Origin: Gigaspora margarita
Taxonomy: Eukaryota; Glomeromycota; Glomeromycetes; Diversisporales; Gigasporaceae
Direction of reading: 5' to 3'
DNA length: 64,000 bases
Assembly: GCA_009809945.1 (NCBI GenBank)
Contig: WTPW01000925.1
Location: 90,261 to 154,260 of the forward strand
The notes beneath the pieces were generated by a model. That model saw only the letters and a list, made by a program, of their open reading frames with translations. It made no database searches and was not told the DNA's origin. Shown one piece after another: positions 1 to 11,457 of the stretch (positions are counted from its first letter, which is position 1; each line of letters opens with the position of its first letter). The position numbers and the translations under genes were made by a program.

Positions 1-720
1 TAATAAAGAAAAAAAATACAAAAAAAATAAAAAAACAAATAAAACAAAACGATACTAAATGAAAGGAAACAAAAGGAAACAAAAGGAAACAAAACAAAAA
101 AAAAATTGATAGAAGATCTAAATTATAAATAAAAAAAAATAAACAGATCTAATCTGATCTTGTACTATGATCATCAAAACATTTCGAAACATTTTGAAAA
201 TATTAGTCAAACGCGTCCTTGGTATGACCCAGGCTACGGATCTACTGATCCAGCTTGGTTTCTCAGTCCTAAAATATTTCGAAACATTTCGAAAATATAG
301 TCCAATGTGCGCTTGGTATAATTAGGTTACAAACCAGTTTGAACCATTTCGAAACTACTAATGAATACATAAAACAATTATGCGTTATATATCGCATATA
401 ATGAGGGAAAATGACTGTATTCTTACAGTTCATCAGAAAAATCGTGTAAATTTATGATTTTCTTACATACCATAAGAAAATTGTAAAGTTACATAAAATT
501 TTTACATAAATTTACAATTTTTTTACACACTATAAGAAAATCGTAAATTTATGTAAAAATTTTATGTAAATTTATAATTTTCTTACGTACTGTAAGACTT
601 ACATAGTTTTACACTAAATCCTACGTAAGTTTACTATTTTTTTACATACCGTAAAAACTTGTGCAAGATTACGCATATATAAATTTGCTGATGATGCATA
701 AAATCTTAGTAATTTGACAA
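1..720. repeat. AT-rich low-complexity DNA with direct and inverted repeats
   Basis: No gene is visible. At 178-350 two diverged copies of a block built on ATTTCGAAACATTT are followed by a 'cttggtat' tract. At 405-690 a block alternates 'aaatttacaattttcttacata' type words with their reverse complements, so it can form several hairpins. It looks like a decayed foldback element, but I cannot set its ends. Confidence 0.4.
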
Positions 721-866
721 TATTCAATTATGACTCTTTTTAAAATTAACTTCAATTTGCTAAAATTTAAATTTGGACCTTAGATCAAATTTGAATCAAT
801 TTGCTAAAAAAAAATATGACATATATCAGAGATGTCCAGGGTCCTAGTTTTGTTTTTTTTTATTTA

Positions 867-1180
867 CCATATGTTTCTGAAAATAAGCTACTTCCAAAAG
901 AAGCTAATCTCCTTATTTTTTTAAAAATTTTAAAACAATCGTTAGTAGTTGCTATATATAAAAGTCTAAATTTTACTAAATAAACTTCAAAAGTAAAATT
1001 AAGTAAAGTTGTTTAAGACAATGAAATACATTTACAGTAAAAATTTGGTAGTATTTAGAACACTTTTATTAGTATATATTTCTATTTTTCAAAAAATTTA
1101 ACAATCTAAAAATAAGCTACCCCCACATTTTTTGTATAACTTTTTGGCCAAAAGGGTATCTTATTTTTAGATAAATATGG
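867..1180. mobile_element. TA-flanked MITE, family C (CCATATGTTTCTGAAAATAAGC ends), copy 1
   Basis: Both ends carry the inverted word CCATATNTTTCTGAAAATAAG and both are bordered by TA (865-866 and 1181-1182), the signature of Tc1/mariner-type insertion. Further copies lie at 7630-7946, 10834-11296 and 14913-17040. The only open frame here (60 codons at 801-983) starts outside the element and I do not consider it a gene. Just upstream, 721-858 is a right-end fragment of the AGGACCC family described at 45465. Confidence 0.65.
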
Positions 1181-1720
1181 TAGTTTGCTTATATTTTTGT
1201 TTTTTGTTTTTTTCTTTTTATTTATTTCTTTAATTTTTATCTTATTTATTTTGGTACTCTCAAAAAAAACAAATCAACTTTTTTAATACTTTTTAAAAAT
1301 ATTAACTTTAACTTCTGTGGCATTTAGACTTTTCTGGCACTTTACAAAAGCACTAGCTCTAACTTCTCTTGCACTTTGCAAAAACACAACAGATTTTTCT
1401 GGCAATTTGAAAAATAGAAATTTGGGTATTTTTTTTATTTTTATTTTTTTTTAATAAATAGTAATAAAAATAATACTGGTAATATAAAAAATGTATAACA
1501 ATTAAAATATGATTTAATAAATAGATTAAAAATGTATATTAATTTAAATATATAATATATAGTTTAGTACAAAAAAGATTTGTACCTCAAATAGCTCTAA
1601 TTAAAATATTTTTTGTACCAATTAATTTTTAATTTTTTTAATTTATTATAATCATTAGGATATCAAATTAAATAAAATAAAATTATTTTGATTATTTTAT
1701 TAATAAAATAAAAAAATTTA
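1181..1720. other. AT-rich spacer, nothing recognised
   Basis: Long A and T runs. There is a short duplicated phrase around 'ttctggcactttacaaaagcac' (1333-1400). I see no coding signal. Confidence 0.5.
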
Positions 1721-1738
1721 TTAATAGTAACTTTTTTT

Positions 1739-4228
1739 TTTTTTTTTTTTTTTTTTTTGGGCAATCCTGCCTTTATTATTTGAGATACGAGTATGCTACT
1801 CTAGGATTTCTAGACTAATGCCTATGATTCTCTCCCTATTACAATAAAGACTCATCCGGTTACCGAAGTACCTAAATGCGATCTGCCGCAGTCAAGATTT
1901 GTCTCTAATTTTCTGTTTTCTAACGTATAAAAAACTTTTAAATTGTCATCGATAAGCTCTTGCTGGCTTTGTCAGGATCATCCCTTATTTTGTATTTTTC
2001 CGTGGCTTGGCCGATGATATCCAGAATGGCCTCATCACGCCCTCTATCCAATTTCTTAAGATGTATTTTGCTCCTTTTACCATCTTTTCGAATTTACCCA
2101 TAGGCTTGTCCAAATCTTCTGATCTGTCCGAGATAATTTCTTTCTTCACTTGGTTTTTTCTTTTTCCGATGGCTTTTCGCTTTTTTATTAATTTTCTCTC
2201 CTGCATCAAATTTACGCTTTCTTACTTTCATTATGTTCTTCTCTTTTTCCCATTCTGCCATGGTTTCGCATCTGGGTTTCTATATTTTTTCCGTAAATTT
2301 AGCGTTCATTCGTTCGAAAATTATGTTCTTCTTTTTTATTTCCATGGGCGACTCTTCTTGTTTCGTTACAGGAACCAGACCCTGTAACAAAAGTTTTCTT
2401 TTCTTTTTTCTATCTTCGGTGCTATTTCCGGCCCAAAGCATTTTCTATTTTCATTTTTGCTCGTGATCCCAGTCTAACTTCTTATCTTCAAGAGCTTCTT
2501 TGAATACTTCAGCTTCATTATCTTCCCATATTTTCTGAAGTGAACTGCATTCTGCTAGATGATCTTGTGTCTCTGTCTCGCTGCGACATGTGATGCATTG
2601 GTCTTTTGTGTAAATCTTCGGATATCTTTGGTGTAGGACTGATATCGTTGGCAACTGCTTATTTATCCTTTTAATTTTATGTACCTACCTTTTACTACCC
2701 TTTTCATTGAAACAGTTTCTACCTTTTACTTTATTCAAATGCAACTATGTGCTTTTCCAATCTATTTCTGCTATACTATTCCCTCCTTTTATGTCCAAAC
2801 CTATTGCTGCTGAGCTTGCTCACCCAATATCATAGATTGCTATAATTACCTCTTGCACAAACTTCCTTAACGGACTATCTACTATGTGATTATCCCATCT
2901 TGGTATAATTCTTAAACCTTTAGTCCATCTACTACTCAAGCTAAATCCTTCACCTCTACTGGCACCTTCTTTCACGAGTTTATCCGCTTTCTCGTTACCT
3001 CTTACTCCCGCATGCGCCTTTACCTTGACTAATTTTAGGTTTATCTCCTTTTTTTGGATACAGTCTCTAATTGCTCTTAGCTAATTTCCATTACTTAATT
3101 TTAGCTCCATCCGAGCTGAACTGTATACTATATTTTGGTTGATTAAATTTATCGTGTTTTTGCTATCGGTGAGAATTTTTACTCTCGTTTTGCATGGTAC
3201 AGCCAGCAGTGCTATTGCAATAGCTCCCAATTCTGCCCTTGTAGATAATGGCCAGTCAATTATCGCTTCCTGAAAGCTTATGTCTTCGTCGAACTTCTCA
3301 GGATCCATATTCATTGGGTAGGCTTTCCATCTGATCCCCAATTGTCGTTTACGTATACTTTCACTCTGTACTTCTATTATCTCCATAGAACCATCTGTGA
3401 AGATATCCCAACTTTCTTTTCTTTGGAGCTTTTTCCTCAACTCTTCTAACTTCTTTCGTATTTTGGTATTTGGTATCCATTCGTTCAATATCTCGCTCTC
3501 CCGACAGCTAATTACTACTCTTTCTACCTGCTGATTTTCTATACTCAACATTCTTGGGTCTTCCACAGCTACTGTCCCTATATTTATTAGGTCTATTTCA
3601 CAGAGTATCTTACTTTCTGATTTCTTGACTAGTCGCTTGTTTAGTGCCTGTTTCTCACTTTTGAACCTTTTATATACGATACACGAGTTTTCATCCTTTC
3701 CTTGGTTTTCTTTGCATCCAATACACCGTGCAATTTCTTGGTTTGTACTACTACTATTTTCACTCTTCTGCCAATATTCTACTATCATAGTTCGCTTTGG
3801 GCCCTTTCTTCCTATTACTTTTCCTATTTGTACTCCCTTGCTTCCATTACCAAAGACAATTATTTCGTGCTTTCAGCCATCACTCAATATTTGCACTAAT
3901 TCTGGTCGTATCACATACACGTTTCCATTTATTTGCCTAAATTCGCTCTTGACTTGTCTTGTGTTCCTATCTTCAATTATCTTTTCTTCTAGAAACTTGT
4001 ACCATTCCGGCTTTTTCCCAGAACCTTTCTTGTTCCTTATATTTCTTACTTGTTCCCATGTTAGCATTCTTTCGGCATCATTATTAATTAGCTGTTCTAC
4101 CAGATATAGTTGTAGATTCTGTCCACTTCAGAAGCCTTTTTCTAGGTTCTTTCGTAGTACCTTTCGTATCTTTATTCCTTTTTCCGCAATTTCTAAACAT
4201 TTTTCTATATGTCCTATTTCAAAACCGA
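1739..4228 (-). mobile_element. 5'-truncated LINE (non-LTR retrotransposon)
   Basis: The insertion is bounded by an 18-bp target-site duplication beginning ttaatagtaac, at 1721-1738 and 4229-4246. On the minus strand the element ends in a long poly(A), seen as the T-run at about 1732-1758. A 3' poly(A), a long TSD and coding sequence beginning in mid-protein together identify target-primed reverse transcription with 5' truncation. What remains is the region after the reverse transcriptase: RNase H, then a Cys/His motif near the C-terminus. ORFs on the plus strand here (2007-2466, 3625-4248) are antisense shadows. Confidence 0.9.
2451..4228 (-). pseudogene. LINE ORF remnant: RNase H domain and C-terminal zinc-knuckle-like motif
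   Basis: Read on the minus strand in one main frame, the sequence is clearly coding but interrupted by stops, mostly where a Trp or Gln would be expected (for example near 4124, 3872, 3080 and 2810). The RNase H domain shows its acidic residues in order: FTDGS near 3405, TRAELGAIA near 3235, LTDS near 3165. After a stop near 3080 come KVKAHAG and GNEKADKL near 3030-2970, supplying the conserved His and last Asp. About 110 codons later a CITC-x8-H-x4-C motif (near 2600-2550) resembles the Cys/His motif found downstream of RNase H in fungal LINEs. The reverse transcriptase catalytic core is absent because of 5' truncation. The function would have been retrotransposition; this copy is dead. Confidence 0.85.
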
Positions 4229-4246
4229 TTAATAGTAACTTTTTTT

Positions 4247-4725
4247 AAAAATATTTACTATATAATTTACTATAGTAATTTATATATACACGTATATAGT
4301 AAAAAATCAAATAGTTAAGTTTTAAAGCTTAATTTTGCCACAACTAGTAATTCAATTTTGTTCAAATTTTAACTATATCTTTATCATATACACATTAATG
4401 CACTTGCATAGTACAAGCTCATACAACTGCATATTGGTTGCAAAATTAGTTAAAATATCTTTTTTTTCAAAAAAAAATTTTCTTTAATTTTCAAATATAG
4501 TGAATTGTATATGCTTAATTATTAAATAAAACAAGATTAAACTAATAAAAATTATATAATAAGTTAGATTAAAATCTATTTTATTTAATATTAAAAAATT
4601 TTTAATAATTAATCAGAAATATAAAAACTTTTACTTAAAGTCAAGTTTATAAAATTTTTGAGATACAAATCTTTCTGCACTAGACCATATATATAATTAT
4701 AATAAGAAATAAAATAAGATTTAAA
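4247..4725. other. AT-rich spacer
   Basis: Single-copy-looking AT-rich DNA that received the LINE on one side and the poly(A) retrocopy on the other. No coding or RNA gene signal is seen. Confidence 0.45.
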
Positions 4726-4735
4726 TTTCTTCTCT

Positions 4736-5174
4736 TTTTTTATTTTATTTTGTTCATTTTTGGTTTTCGCATAGGTTTAGTAATTCTTTTCCCTTTTTTT
4801 ATTTTTTCTTTTTATACTACATAAATTTGTTTGTTTTTTATAGTGATAGAATTTTTTTTATGGCTTGTTCCAAAGATTAGTGAAGAAAGATTAAGGAATA
4901 AAAACAACTTTAACAAGGCTAGCAACCACTATTTGTTGACATGAAAAAGTATCTTTAGTGAGTTAAAGACCTGAGAATAGAAAAAGGAAGAAGTATCTTT
5001 AGTAAGTTAAAGGCCTGAGAATAAAAAAGGATTGTTGTAGCAGATTGCATCTGGGCACTTTAAAGCAGTTGAGTAAGTTTTTATTGCAGAAAAAGAAGGG
5101 TCAAAGGCAGTTAGAGACTTTTGTATGTTAGCATATATATTCTTTAGTCAATAAAGACAATTGCCAAAAAAAAA
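4736..5174 (+). mobile_element. Retroposed transcript (SINE-like or processed RNA copy)
   Basis: A 439-bp unit ends with AATAAA at 5150-5155 followed by a poly(A) run at 5166-5174. It is flanked by the 10-bp direct repeat aagatttaaa (4726-4735 and 5175-5184). Internally the phrase 'agtatctttagtgagttaaagacctgagaata' occurs twice with small changes (about 4946-4980 and 4990-5024). No open frame and no tRNA-like A/B boxes were found, so the source RNA is unknown. A polyadenylated transcript moved by the LINE machinery is the simplest reading. Confidence 0.6.
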
Positions 5175-5435
5175 AAGATTTAAAATTGTGAAATCTTGCA
5201 AAATTACACAAAAACTTGCAAAACTTTCAAATAATTGCAAAAAACATAATTATATAAATATGTATATCATTTATTTATTTTTTTAAAAAATTTTGAAGCT
5301 TTGTCAAAATATTGCAAAAAAATGCAAAATATTCAAAATATTCAAAATATTGCAAAATATTAAAAATATTGCAAAAATTTTATTTTTTGTAATCCCCAAA
5401 AAGTGATTATTTAGATAGCAATTTTGCATTTTTTT
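5175..5435. other. Degenerate 'gcaaaatatt' repeats
   Basis: Short near-repeats of 'ttgcaaaatattcaaaata' type make up this stretch. A mirror-like version (ttttgcaatattttgcaatat) lies at 6440-6475 on the other side of the family B element, as expected if one repeat tract was split by its insertion. Confidence 0.4.
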
Positions 5436-6425
5436 AGGGATCTACTATTTACACCATGGAAAATTGCTATTTCCACCATGGTTACACAAAAATTCTATTT
5501 TTAGTATTCAAATAATAAATCTAAATCTAACTTTAACCTTAATCTAACTTTAACCCTAACCCTAACCCTGAAAACTAATAAATAACCCTTCTTTGCCACT
5601 AATTAAAAGTTGTAGAGCTCATTTTTCTAATTCTAATGGTAGTTAAATCATCAAAATCGGCCCAGTGGATCCCAAGATACTTAGGATCAAAGAAGAGAAC
5701 ATAAGGATTGGCAAATTTACTGTTACACAAAGCACTATAGTAAAACGCCGTTAAATAAATTGTGATTTGCACAAAATTTTATTATCACAATTAACTTTGG
5801 GCTCTTAAGTAAAGTTGTTCTATAGCTCAAAAAAATGCTAGTTTCTTAAGACGTGTTTTATTATTTTCTTAGAAAAATTTTTCACTATAATAAAAATATT
5901 TTTCAAAACGTATGTAAAGAGAACAAATATAAAGTTAGAAAAAAGCCGTCAAACGAAAAATCGTGATTTGCGCAATATTTTATTATCATAATTAGCTTTG
6001 GGCTCTTAAGTAAAGTTGTTCTTTGGCTCAAAAAAATGCTAGTTTCTTAAGACGTAATTTATTACTTTCTTAGTAAAATTTGTCTCTATGATAAAAAAAT
6101 GGTTTAAAACGTATGTAAAGAAAAATAAATAGTTGGTGTAACAGTGAATTTGCCGATCCTTATGTTCTCTTCTTTGATCCCAAGTATCTTGGGATCCACT
6201 GGGCCGATTTTGATGATTTAACTACCATTAGAATCAGAAAAATGAGCTCTACAACTTTTAATTAGGGGCCAAAGAAGGTTTACCTATTGGTTTTAGGGTT
6301 AGAGTTAAAGATAACATAATGTTAGAATGTAAATTTATAATATATTATATTAATTCTAAAAATAGAAAATCTTGTGTAACCATAGTGGAAATAGCAATTT
6401 TCCATGGTGGAAATAGTAGATCCCT
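5436..6425. mobile_element. Palindromic foldback element, family B, intact copy (990 bp)
   Basis: The element is one large inverted repeat. It begins AGGGATCTACTATTT and ends with the reverse complement AAATAGTAGATCCCT. Matching arms run inward through the CCATGG-containing blocks (5453 and 5476; 6380 and 6401), a telomere-like CCCTAA tract (5545-5569 in the left arm; its complement near 6290 in the right), and a block containing GGATCCCAAGATACTT (about 5667 and 6177). A central spacer holds a directly repeated unit (5748-5850 and 5945-6050). There is no open reading frame. Flanks are T runs, so a TSD cannot be read. A second, heavily interrupted copy is at 14988-16674. Confidence 0.75.
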
Positions 6426-6574
6426 TTTTTTATTTAGTCTATTTTGCAATATTTTGCAATATATTTCAAAATATTTTAAAAATTTTTTTTTTGAAATTTA
6501 GTATATCAATTACAATTTTTTCAAAAGATTTTAGTTTGCAATTTTTTTTAAATAATTTTATATATTTTTTTTGC

Positions 6575-6812
6575 TAATGGCAATGCCACCAAAATTGATT
6601 TTTGAAAAAGCCTATTTTGTTTTTATTAGAAAAAGCTAAACTTTTTTGTAATAAAGAACAAATAAAATTTATATAAATATATTTCTTATAATTTCATCTA
6701 TTCAAAAAAATTATTAAATAATTTTGTCTTTTAAGTAAAATAGATCAAAAACAATTTTGTCTTTAAATTTTAATTTTAAATTTTATAAACTGAAATAATT
6801 TCATTTTTATGT
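6575..6812 (-). mobile_element. Family G element (TATACAT...CATCACTA), old copy
   Basis: The reverse complement of this stretch matches the elements at 44919-45158 and 47541-47861 along their length (blocks such as 'gccaccaaaattgatttttgaaaaa' and 'aacaattttgtctttaaat'). The sister copies have clean 8-bp TSDs; none is readable here. It abuts the AGGACCC-family fragment at 6813-7092. Confidence 0.55.
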
Positions 6813-7092
6813 ATAGTCATAACTAGGTTTTGGTCAATTTTGATCTAATTTGCTAAAAATGACAAATCTATATTTTTTTAAATAACTTTTGGTCTAGTGA
6901 TTAGAATTGAATGAACTTTTTTTTGTTAAATATGTCTTACTAAGATCTTTATTTTAAAAAAAAGTTCATTCAAATTGAACCACTAAATATCAAAATAATT
7001 ATATTGCCAAAAACTGTTTTTTTGCTTTTTAAATTTGGAGGTTTTTGCTAAAATGTATAACATATAATTTCTGTACTAGATGTTCAGAGTTC
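6813..7092 (+). mobile_element. AGGACCC-family element, truncated at the left
   Basis: Shares the internal sequence 'cataactaggttttggtcaattttgatctaatttgctaaaaatga' and the right end 'ctagatgttcagagttct' with the full copies at 45465-45761 and 48162-48457. The first few bases of the left end are missing where the family G element lies. Confidence 0.55.
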
Positions 7093-7512
7093 TAGAGATA
7101 CTATATATAATATTTTTGAAAAAAATTAAAAAGTTTTGTTCAAATTAAAATTTTTTGAGATTTTAATCAATTTGGCTAAAATTTTTTAAAATTTTAATTA
7201 ATTTGAACAAAAGTTTGATAAAAAGCAGTAAAAAATACAAGATAATAAGGTGATTAGCTAAAAAAAATATACAAAAACAATGCTATTAAATTAAAATTTT
7301 GTTAAAAATTACTAAAAATTATATAGAAATATATAAGAATAAAAAAATTATTAATATTTTTGTATAAATTAATCAAAATTTATTAAAAGTTTTAATTTAA
7401 ATTAAATAATTTTTATAGATTTCTGGTATTTTGATACTAAAGTATTTAGATTATATATTAGTAATTGCAAAATTATATATATAGCAAAATTGTATATAAA
7501 TTATACAAATTA
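7093..7512. other. AT-rich spacer
   Basis: Very AT-rich with no recognised repeat ends and no coding signal. Confidence 0.4.
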
Positions 7513-8017
7513 TAGTCAACTTCCTATACAATCACCTCCCTTATAATCACATTATAATATTATATTACATTTTTATTAAAAACAATTTACTATTAAATAT
7601 ATAAAAAAATACCTCTATAAAGCACAATGCCATATGTGTCCAAAATAAGCTACCTTTTTTGACCAAAAAATTATACAAAAAAATGTGAAATAGCTTATTT
7701 TTAAAATATTGAATTTTTTGAAAAAATTGAAAAACGTACTAATAAAAAGTTATCCAAATGTTACTAAATTTTTACTATAGATATATTTTAATGTTCTGAA
7801 CAAGTTTACTTAATGGCACTTTTGAGGTTTATTTAGTAAAATTTGGACTTTATATGTAGCAACTTCTAACGAATTTTTTAAAATTTTAAAAAAAAATTAG
7901 AAGAGTAGCTTATTTTAGATAGTAGCTTATTTTCAGACATATACAGTATCTTTATAAGCACTTTTTTGAAAAAAAGTACATATATAACCAAATTGGTGAT
8001 TGTAAGGGGGTTGACTG
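7513..8017. mobile_element. TA-flanked MITE with AGTCAACTTCC/GACTG ends, carrying a nested element
   Basis: Left end TAGTCAACTTCCTATACAAT, right end complement CAGTCAACCCCCTTACAATC; both are bordered by TA (7511-7512, 8018-8019). The ends resemble Tc1/mariner termini. A related left end (CAGTCATCCTCCCCTATAAT) occurs at 31454 without a visible partner. The middle is occupied by the family C copy 7630-7946. Confidence 0.65.
7630..7946. mobile_element. Family C MITE copy 2, nested
   Basis: Ends CCATATGTGTCCAAAATAAGC and its complement ending in ACAG, bordered on the right by TA (7947-7948) and on the left by TG (a mutated TA). Its body is the inverted counterpart of 867-1180. Confidence 0.65.
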
Positions 8018-8045
8018 TATATAAATTTTAAGTTATTAGCTAAAA

Positions 8046-8553
8046 GATCTGCAGGTTGATACATAGCGGTTATGCTTTTAGGTTGAAATCAAAAGTTGCC
8101 AGTTCAAATCCTCCTAGAAACAAAATAGAAAAACTAGCTAGTTAGAAAACTGAAACACTATGAAAAGACAGGAACCCAGGATATCTATAGATGAACTTAA
8201 TTGAGCAGTTGCTATTATCAAATCTGTGATAGTGAAATAAAACGAGTTAGAACTTGATTTGAATTAACTGAAATCACAAGATATAATGCTGATAAGGATA
8301 CTATATGAATTTGTGGTACAGATGTTCTAAGGTATTGTCTGTACCAATATCTGACCTGGCGATTAAGATGCTATTAAGCTGATTGAAGATGGTGCTAAGA
8401 GAATAAATACTCGGTGCCTATTAGGCATTTGGGCGGCTTGAAATAGGACTAGCCAGATATAGGCTACATAGCAATAGCTCAATGTACATTTGTTAATATA
8501 TAATTAATAAAATATTAAACACATGTAAGCAACTAGTACAAGTTAAAAAAAAT
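8046..8553 (+). mobile_element. SINE with tRNA-derived head
   Basis: Flanked by a perfect 15-bp TSD agttattagctaaaa (8031-8045 and 8554-8568). The first 80 bases resemble a degenerate tRNA: an A-box-like gatacatagcggttatgc and a B-box-like AGTTCAAATCC near 8101. The body has no ORF, and the 3' end is an A-rich tail. A long TSD with internal RNA polymerase III boxes is the expected SINE signature. Confidence 0.8.
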
Positions 8554-8568
8554 AGTTATTAGCTAAAA

Positions 8569-9384
8569 AAAAAAATAATAAATTAGATAATTATAGAAGA
8601 GTAAGTTTGTATACAATAAACAAATCATTTTTAGTAAAATTTTTTAGTTTTTAAATTAAAATATCTTAACAACATTTAATTAAATTTGCTAAAATTTTTT
8701 TTTATTTTAAACTTGAAATTATATAGAATTAAAATAAAAAAATTTATTAAATTTATTAAGATTTTTGTTAAGATATTTAAGCTTAAAGTCAAGAAAACTT
8801 TTATTTAGAAAATATTTGTTCCTTTTTACTAACTCACCAGGACCTTAAGCTATTAGTATATAGATTACAAAAAATTTAAATTTTTTATAATAGCTCTAAG
8901 CAAGTATTTTTACTAATATTAATAAGTATTTTAGTATATAACTTTTAAACATTCATTAAAAATAAATAAAAAAAATAATAATAATATAAAAATAAAAAAG
9001 GGTATTATTTTATAACAACTTATTACTATAGTGACCCATGGTCCACTTTTTTTTTATTAAAAATTTTTTTTAAGTTTTATAATTAAAAATATTATTATTT
9101 AAAAAAAAAAAGAAAAAAACTTTCATATAATATAAAAAAAGTAAAAAACAACTTTGTGAAACTTAAAAAAATTTACAAACTTGTTGCATAACAAAGCCAC
9201 CAAATCCACACATTTTTATTATTTAAAAAAAAAATTTCACAAAATAATACAAAAACTTTGCAAAATAATATAGTATAAAAAAAAAAACTTTATGAAATAA
9301 TATACAGTAGTATAAAAAAAAAAACTTTGTGAAATAATATAGTATAAAAAAAAAATAAAAAAAACTTCATAAAATAATATATTA
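8569..9384. repeat. AT-rich spacer with a short tandem repeat near its end
   Basis: 8569-9100 shows nothing recognisable. From about 9105 to 9384 a unit of roughly 40-50 bases built on 'aactttgtgaaataatatagtataaaaaaaa' recurs four or five times with drift. Confidence 0.45.
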
Positions 9385-10109
9385 TAGGGATATTAAGTGG
9401 TTTAGTTTTGGTCCAGTCCTATAAAGTTCAAAGAAAAAAATGAACTGAACTAATATTTATAAACTTTAGTTCAATTCTAAAGTTTAAACTTAAGTTCATA
9501 AACTTAAAGTATTAAACTTGAGATTAACTTTGAAGTTCAAACTCTAGTTTATGAACCTAAGTTCACTAAAGCTATTATCCAGTAAAAAATAATTATCCAG
9601 GCAGGTTAGATATTGTCTGACCTGTCTAAATAATTGTTTTTTTACTTAGTCATGATAAATGTTAGATTTATAATTGTTAGATGAACCCTCAAAGTTTCAT
9701 GCTAATAAAACTACATATGTACTAACAAATTAAGATTGCATCATAACTTGCTGTATATGAGTTTGCTGTAACTTTGGTAGACAAAATATCTTTTAAGTAT
9801 GCATAATATGTATGTATATTCATACAAAGATTCGATATGCTGTATTACAAATTATATTTAATTTACTAATAATTTTTTTATTGTACATATTACAATTTTG
9901 TTATAACTAGTAACCAGGTTCATGAAAACTGAGTTTTCAAACCAGTTTTATAAGATAAGTTTATAAACTAGGTTTATAAATCAGGTTTATAAACTAGATT
10001 ATAAAACTGGTTCAAGAACTTGTTATTAATTTTTTTTTGAATGAATGGCTAAAAAGAGTAGTTTGAACTAAATTCAGACCTGGTTTATTTGAATGATTTA
10101 ATATCCCTA
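9385..10109. mobile_element. hAT-like MITE, TAGGGATAT ends
   Basis: Starts TAGGGATATTAAGT and ends with the complement AATATCCCTA. The flanking octamers atatatta (9377-9384) and atacatta (10110-10117) match at 7 of 8 positions. The interior is rich in 'agttcataaacttaa' and 'aggtttataaac' words in both orientations and has no ORF. It shares its terminal TAGGGATA with the element at 44043-44391. Confidence 0.65.
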
Positions 10110-10135
10110 ATACATTATATATAGTCACCTCTCTC

Positions 10136-10573
10136 AGGACCCCAGACATCTTTTATATAGGTCATAACTGGATTTTGGCCAATTTTGATTTAATTTGCTA
10201 AAAATGTTAAAATCTTTAATAAGGGGAGTAACAAAAATCAGGTGATTTTTTAGGGGGGGGTAAAAAAAGTTGAAATTATATATAAGAACCTGACTATATA
10301 TATATTAAAGAAGAGGGAGGGGGGTTGGCCTCTGATAAAAAATAATCAGATGATTAATGACACAGCCCTAACTTCTAATCTAGTGATTAGAATTGAATAA
10401 ACTTTTTTTTGTTAGATGCGCCTTACTGAAAGCTTCATTTTTAAAAAAAGTTTATCCAAATTGGACCACTAGATGCCAAGATAATTGCCAAAAACTGTTT
10501 TTTTGCTTTTCAAATTTAGGTGTTTTGCTAAAAAATTTCAAGTATGACCTTTATACTAGATGCTTAGGGTCCT
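10136..10573 (+). mobile_element. AGGACCC-family element interrupted by a Harbinger-like MITE
   Basis: Begins AGGACCCCAGACATCTTTTA and ends TAGATGCTTAGGGTCCT, the same termini as the 45465 and 48162 copies. No convincing TSD remains. Removing the 146-bp insert at 10223-10368 together with one copy of its TAA restores the family sequence 'tttaataacttctaatc'. Confidence 0.65.
10223..10368. mobile_element. PIF/Harbinger-like MITE, 146 bp
   Basis: Inserted in an AGGACCC element with a TAA duplication on each side (10220-10222 and 10369-10371). Ends GGGGAGTAACAAAAATCA and the complement GGGCTGTGTCATTAATCA form an imperfect inverted repeat. A second copy lies in reverse orientation at 13697-13847. 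Confidence 0.7.
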
Positions 10574-10833
10574 TTTTTCTTTAATCTGACCCTCTATATA
10601 CTAAACTCTTTATATATCGAACTAAAACCTTTAGGACAAATAATTTATATTTATTTACTTTGGATATACTAAATTCATATAATAAATTTTATAATCCAGA
10701 TCTGAACACAAATTAATCAGTACATATAATATTTTATTTAAATAAATTTATTTTGTATTATGAATAAAATTTAAGGCACAACAAAAAAGTAGCTTATTTC
10801 AAATTTATAACAATAAATAAATATATTGTATTA

Positions 10834-11296
10834 CCATATGTTCCTGAAAATATACTATCTTTTTTTAGCTAATTTTGAATAAAAAAAATCGTAAGTAACT
10901 TATAAAGCAATTTTTGGTTAATCGATTATAATTACTACATTGTAAAGTTATAATTTTACTATATAAATTGATTATAAATGCTTAAGCAAACTTATTAAAA
11001 TACATATATTCTGAAATTTTATAAAAATCAATCATTTTTTATTATTTGGCTTTTAATTTTTACATTTAATGAATATGTTTTAAAAAAAATTAATTTTTTC
11101 TATTGAACATAAAAATTAAAAGTCAAATAATAAAAAGTTATCTGATTTATATAAAAATTTTAGGTTATATGTATTTTGATCTTTAGAATAAGTTTACTTA
11201 AGTGCTTATGATTGATTTATATAGTAAAATTATAACTTTACTATGTAGTGAATATAATTGATTGTGAGAGTAAGAACTATTTTCAGATTATGTGAG
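10834..11296. mobile_element. Family C MITE copy 3, diverged
   Basis: Left end CCATATGTTCCTGAAAATA after TA (10832-10833). The right end is a decayed complement around 11270-11296. The arms pair over blocks such as 'tgaaattttataaaaatcaatc' and its complement. Confidence 0.5.
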
Positions 11297-11457
11297 ATTA
11301 ATTTTATTGGTTATTCTTTATATACTGAAATTTCTATTAGTATTTGGTTTAGAAAGAGAAATTTTGTATTCTGACCTTTCTTTATATTAAACAAACTCTC
11401 TTGGAACAGCCTGTTTGGATTAAAGAAAAGAAACTGTAAATATAAAAAAAAATATAT

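Noticed and set aside
2007..2466. 126- and 77-codon plus-strand ORFs
   Set aside because: Antisense to the LINE coding sequence.
3625..4248. 207-codon plus-strand ORF
   Set aside because: Antisense shadow of the LINE RNase H region, Ser/Phe-rich as expected of such shadows.
5545..5575. Chromosome end
   Set aside because: Only two or three CCCTAA units, inside a foldback element and mirrored in its other arm.
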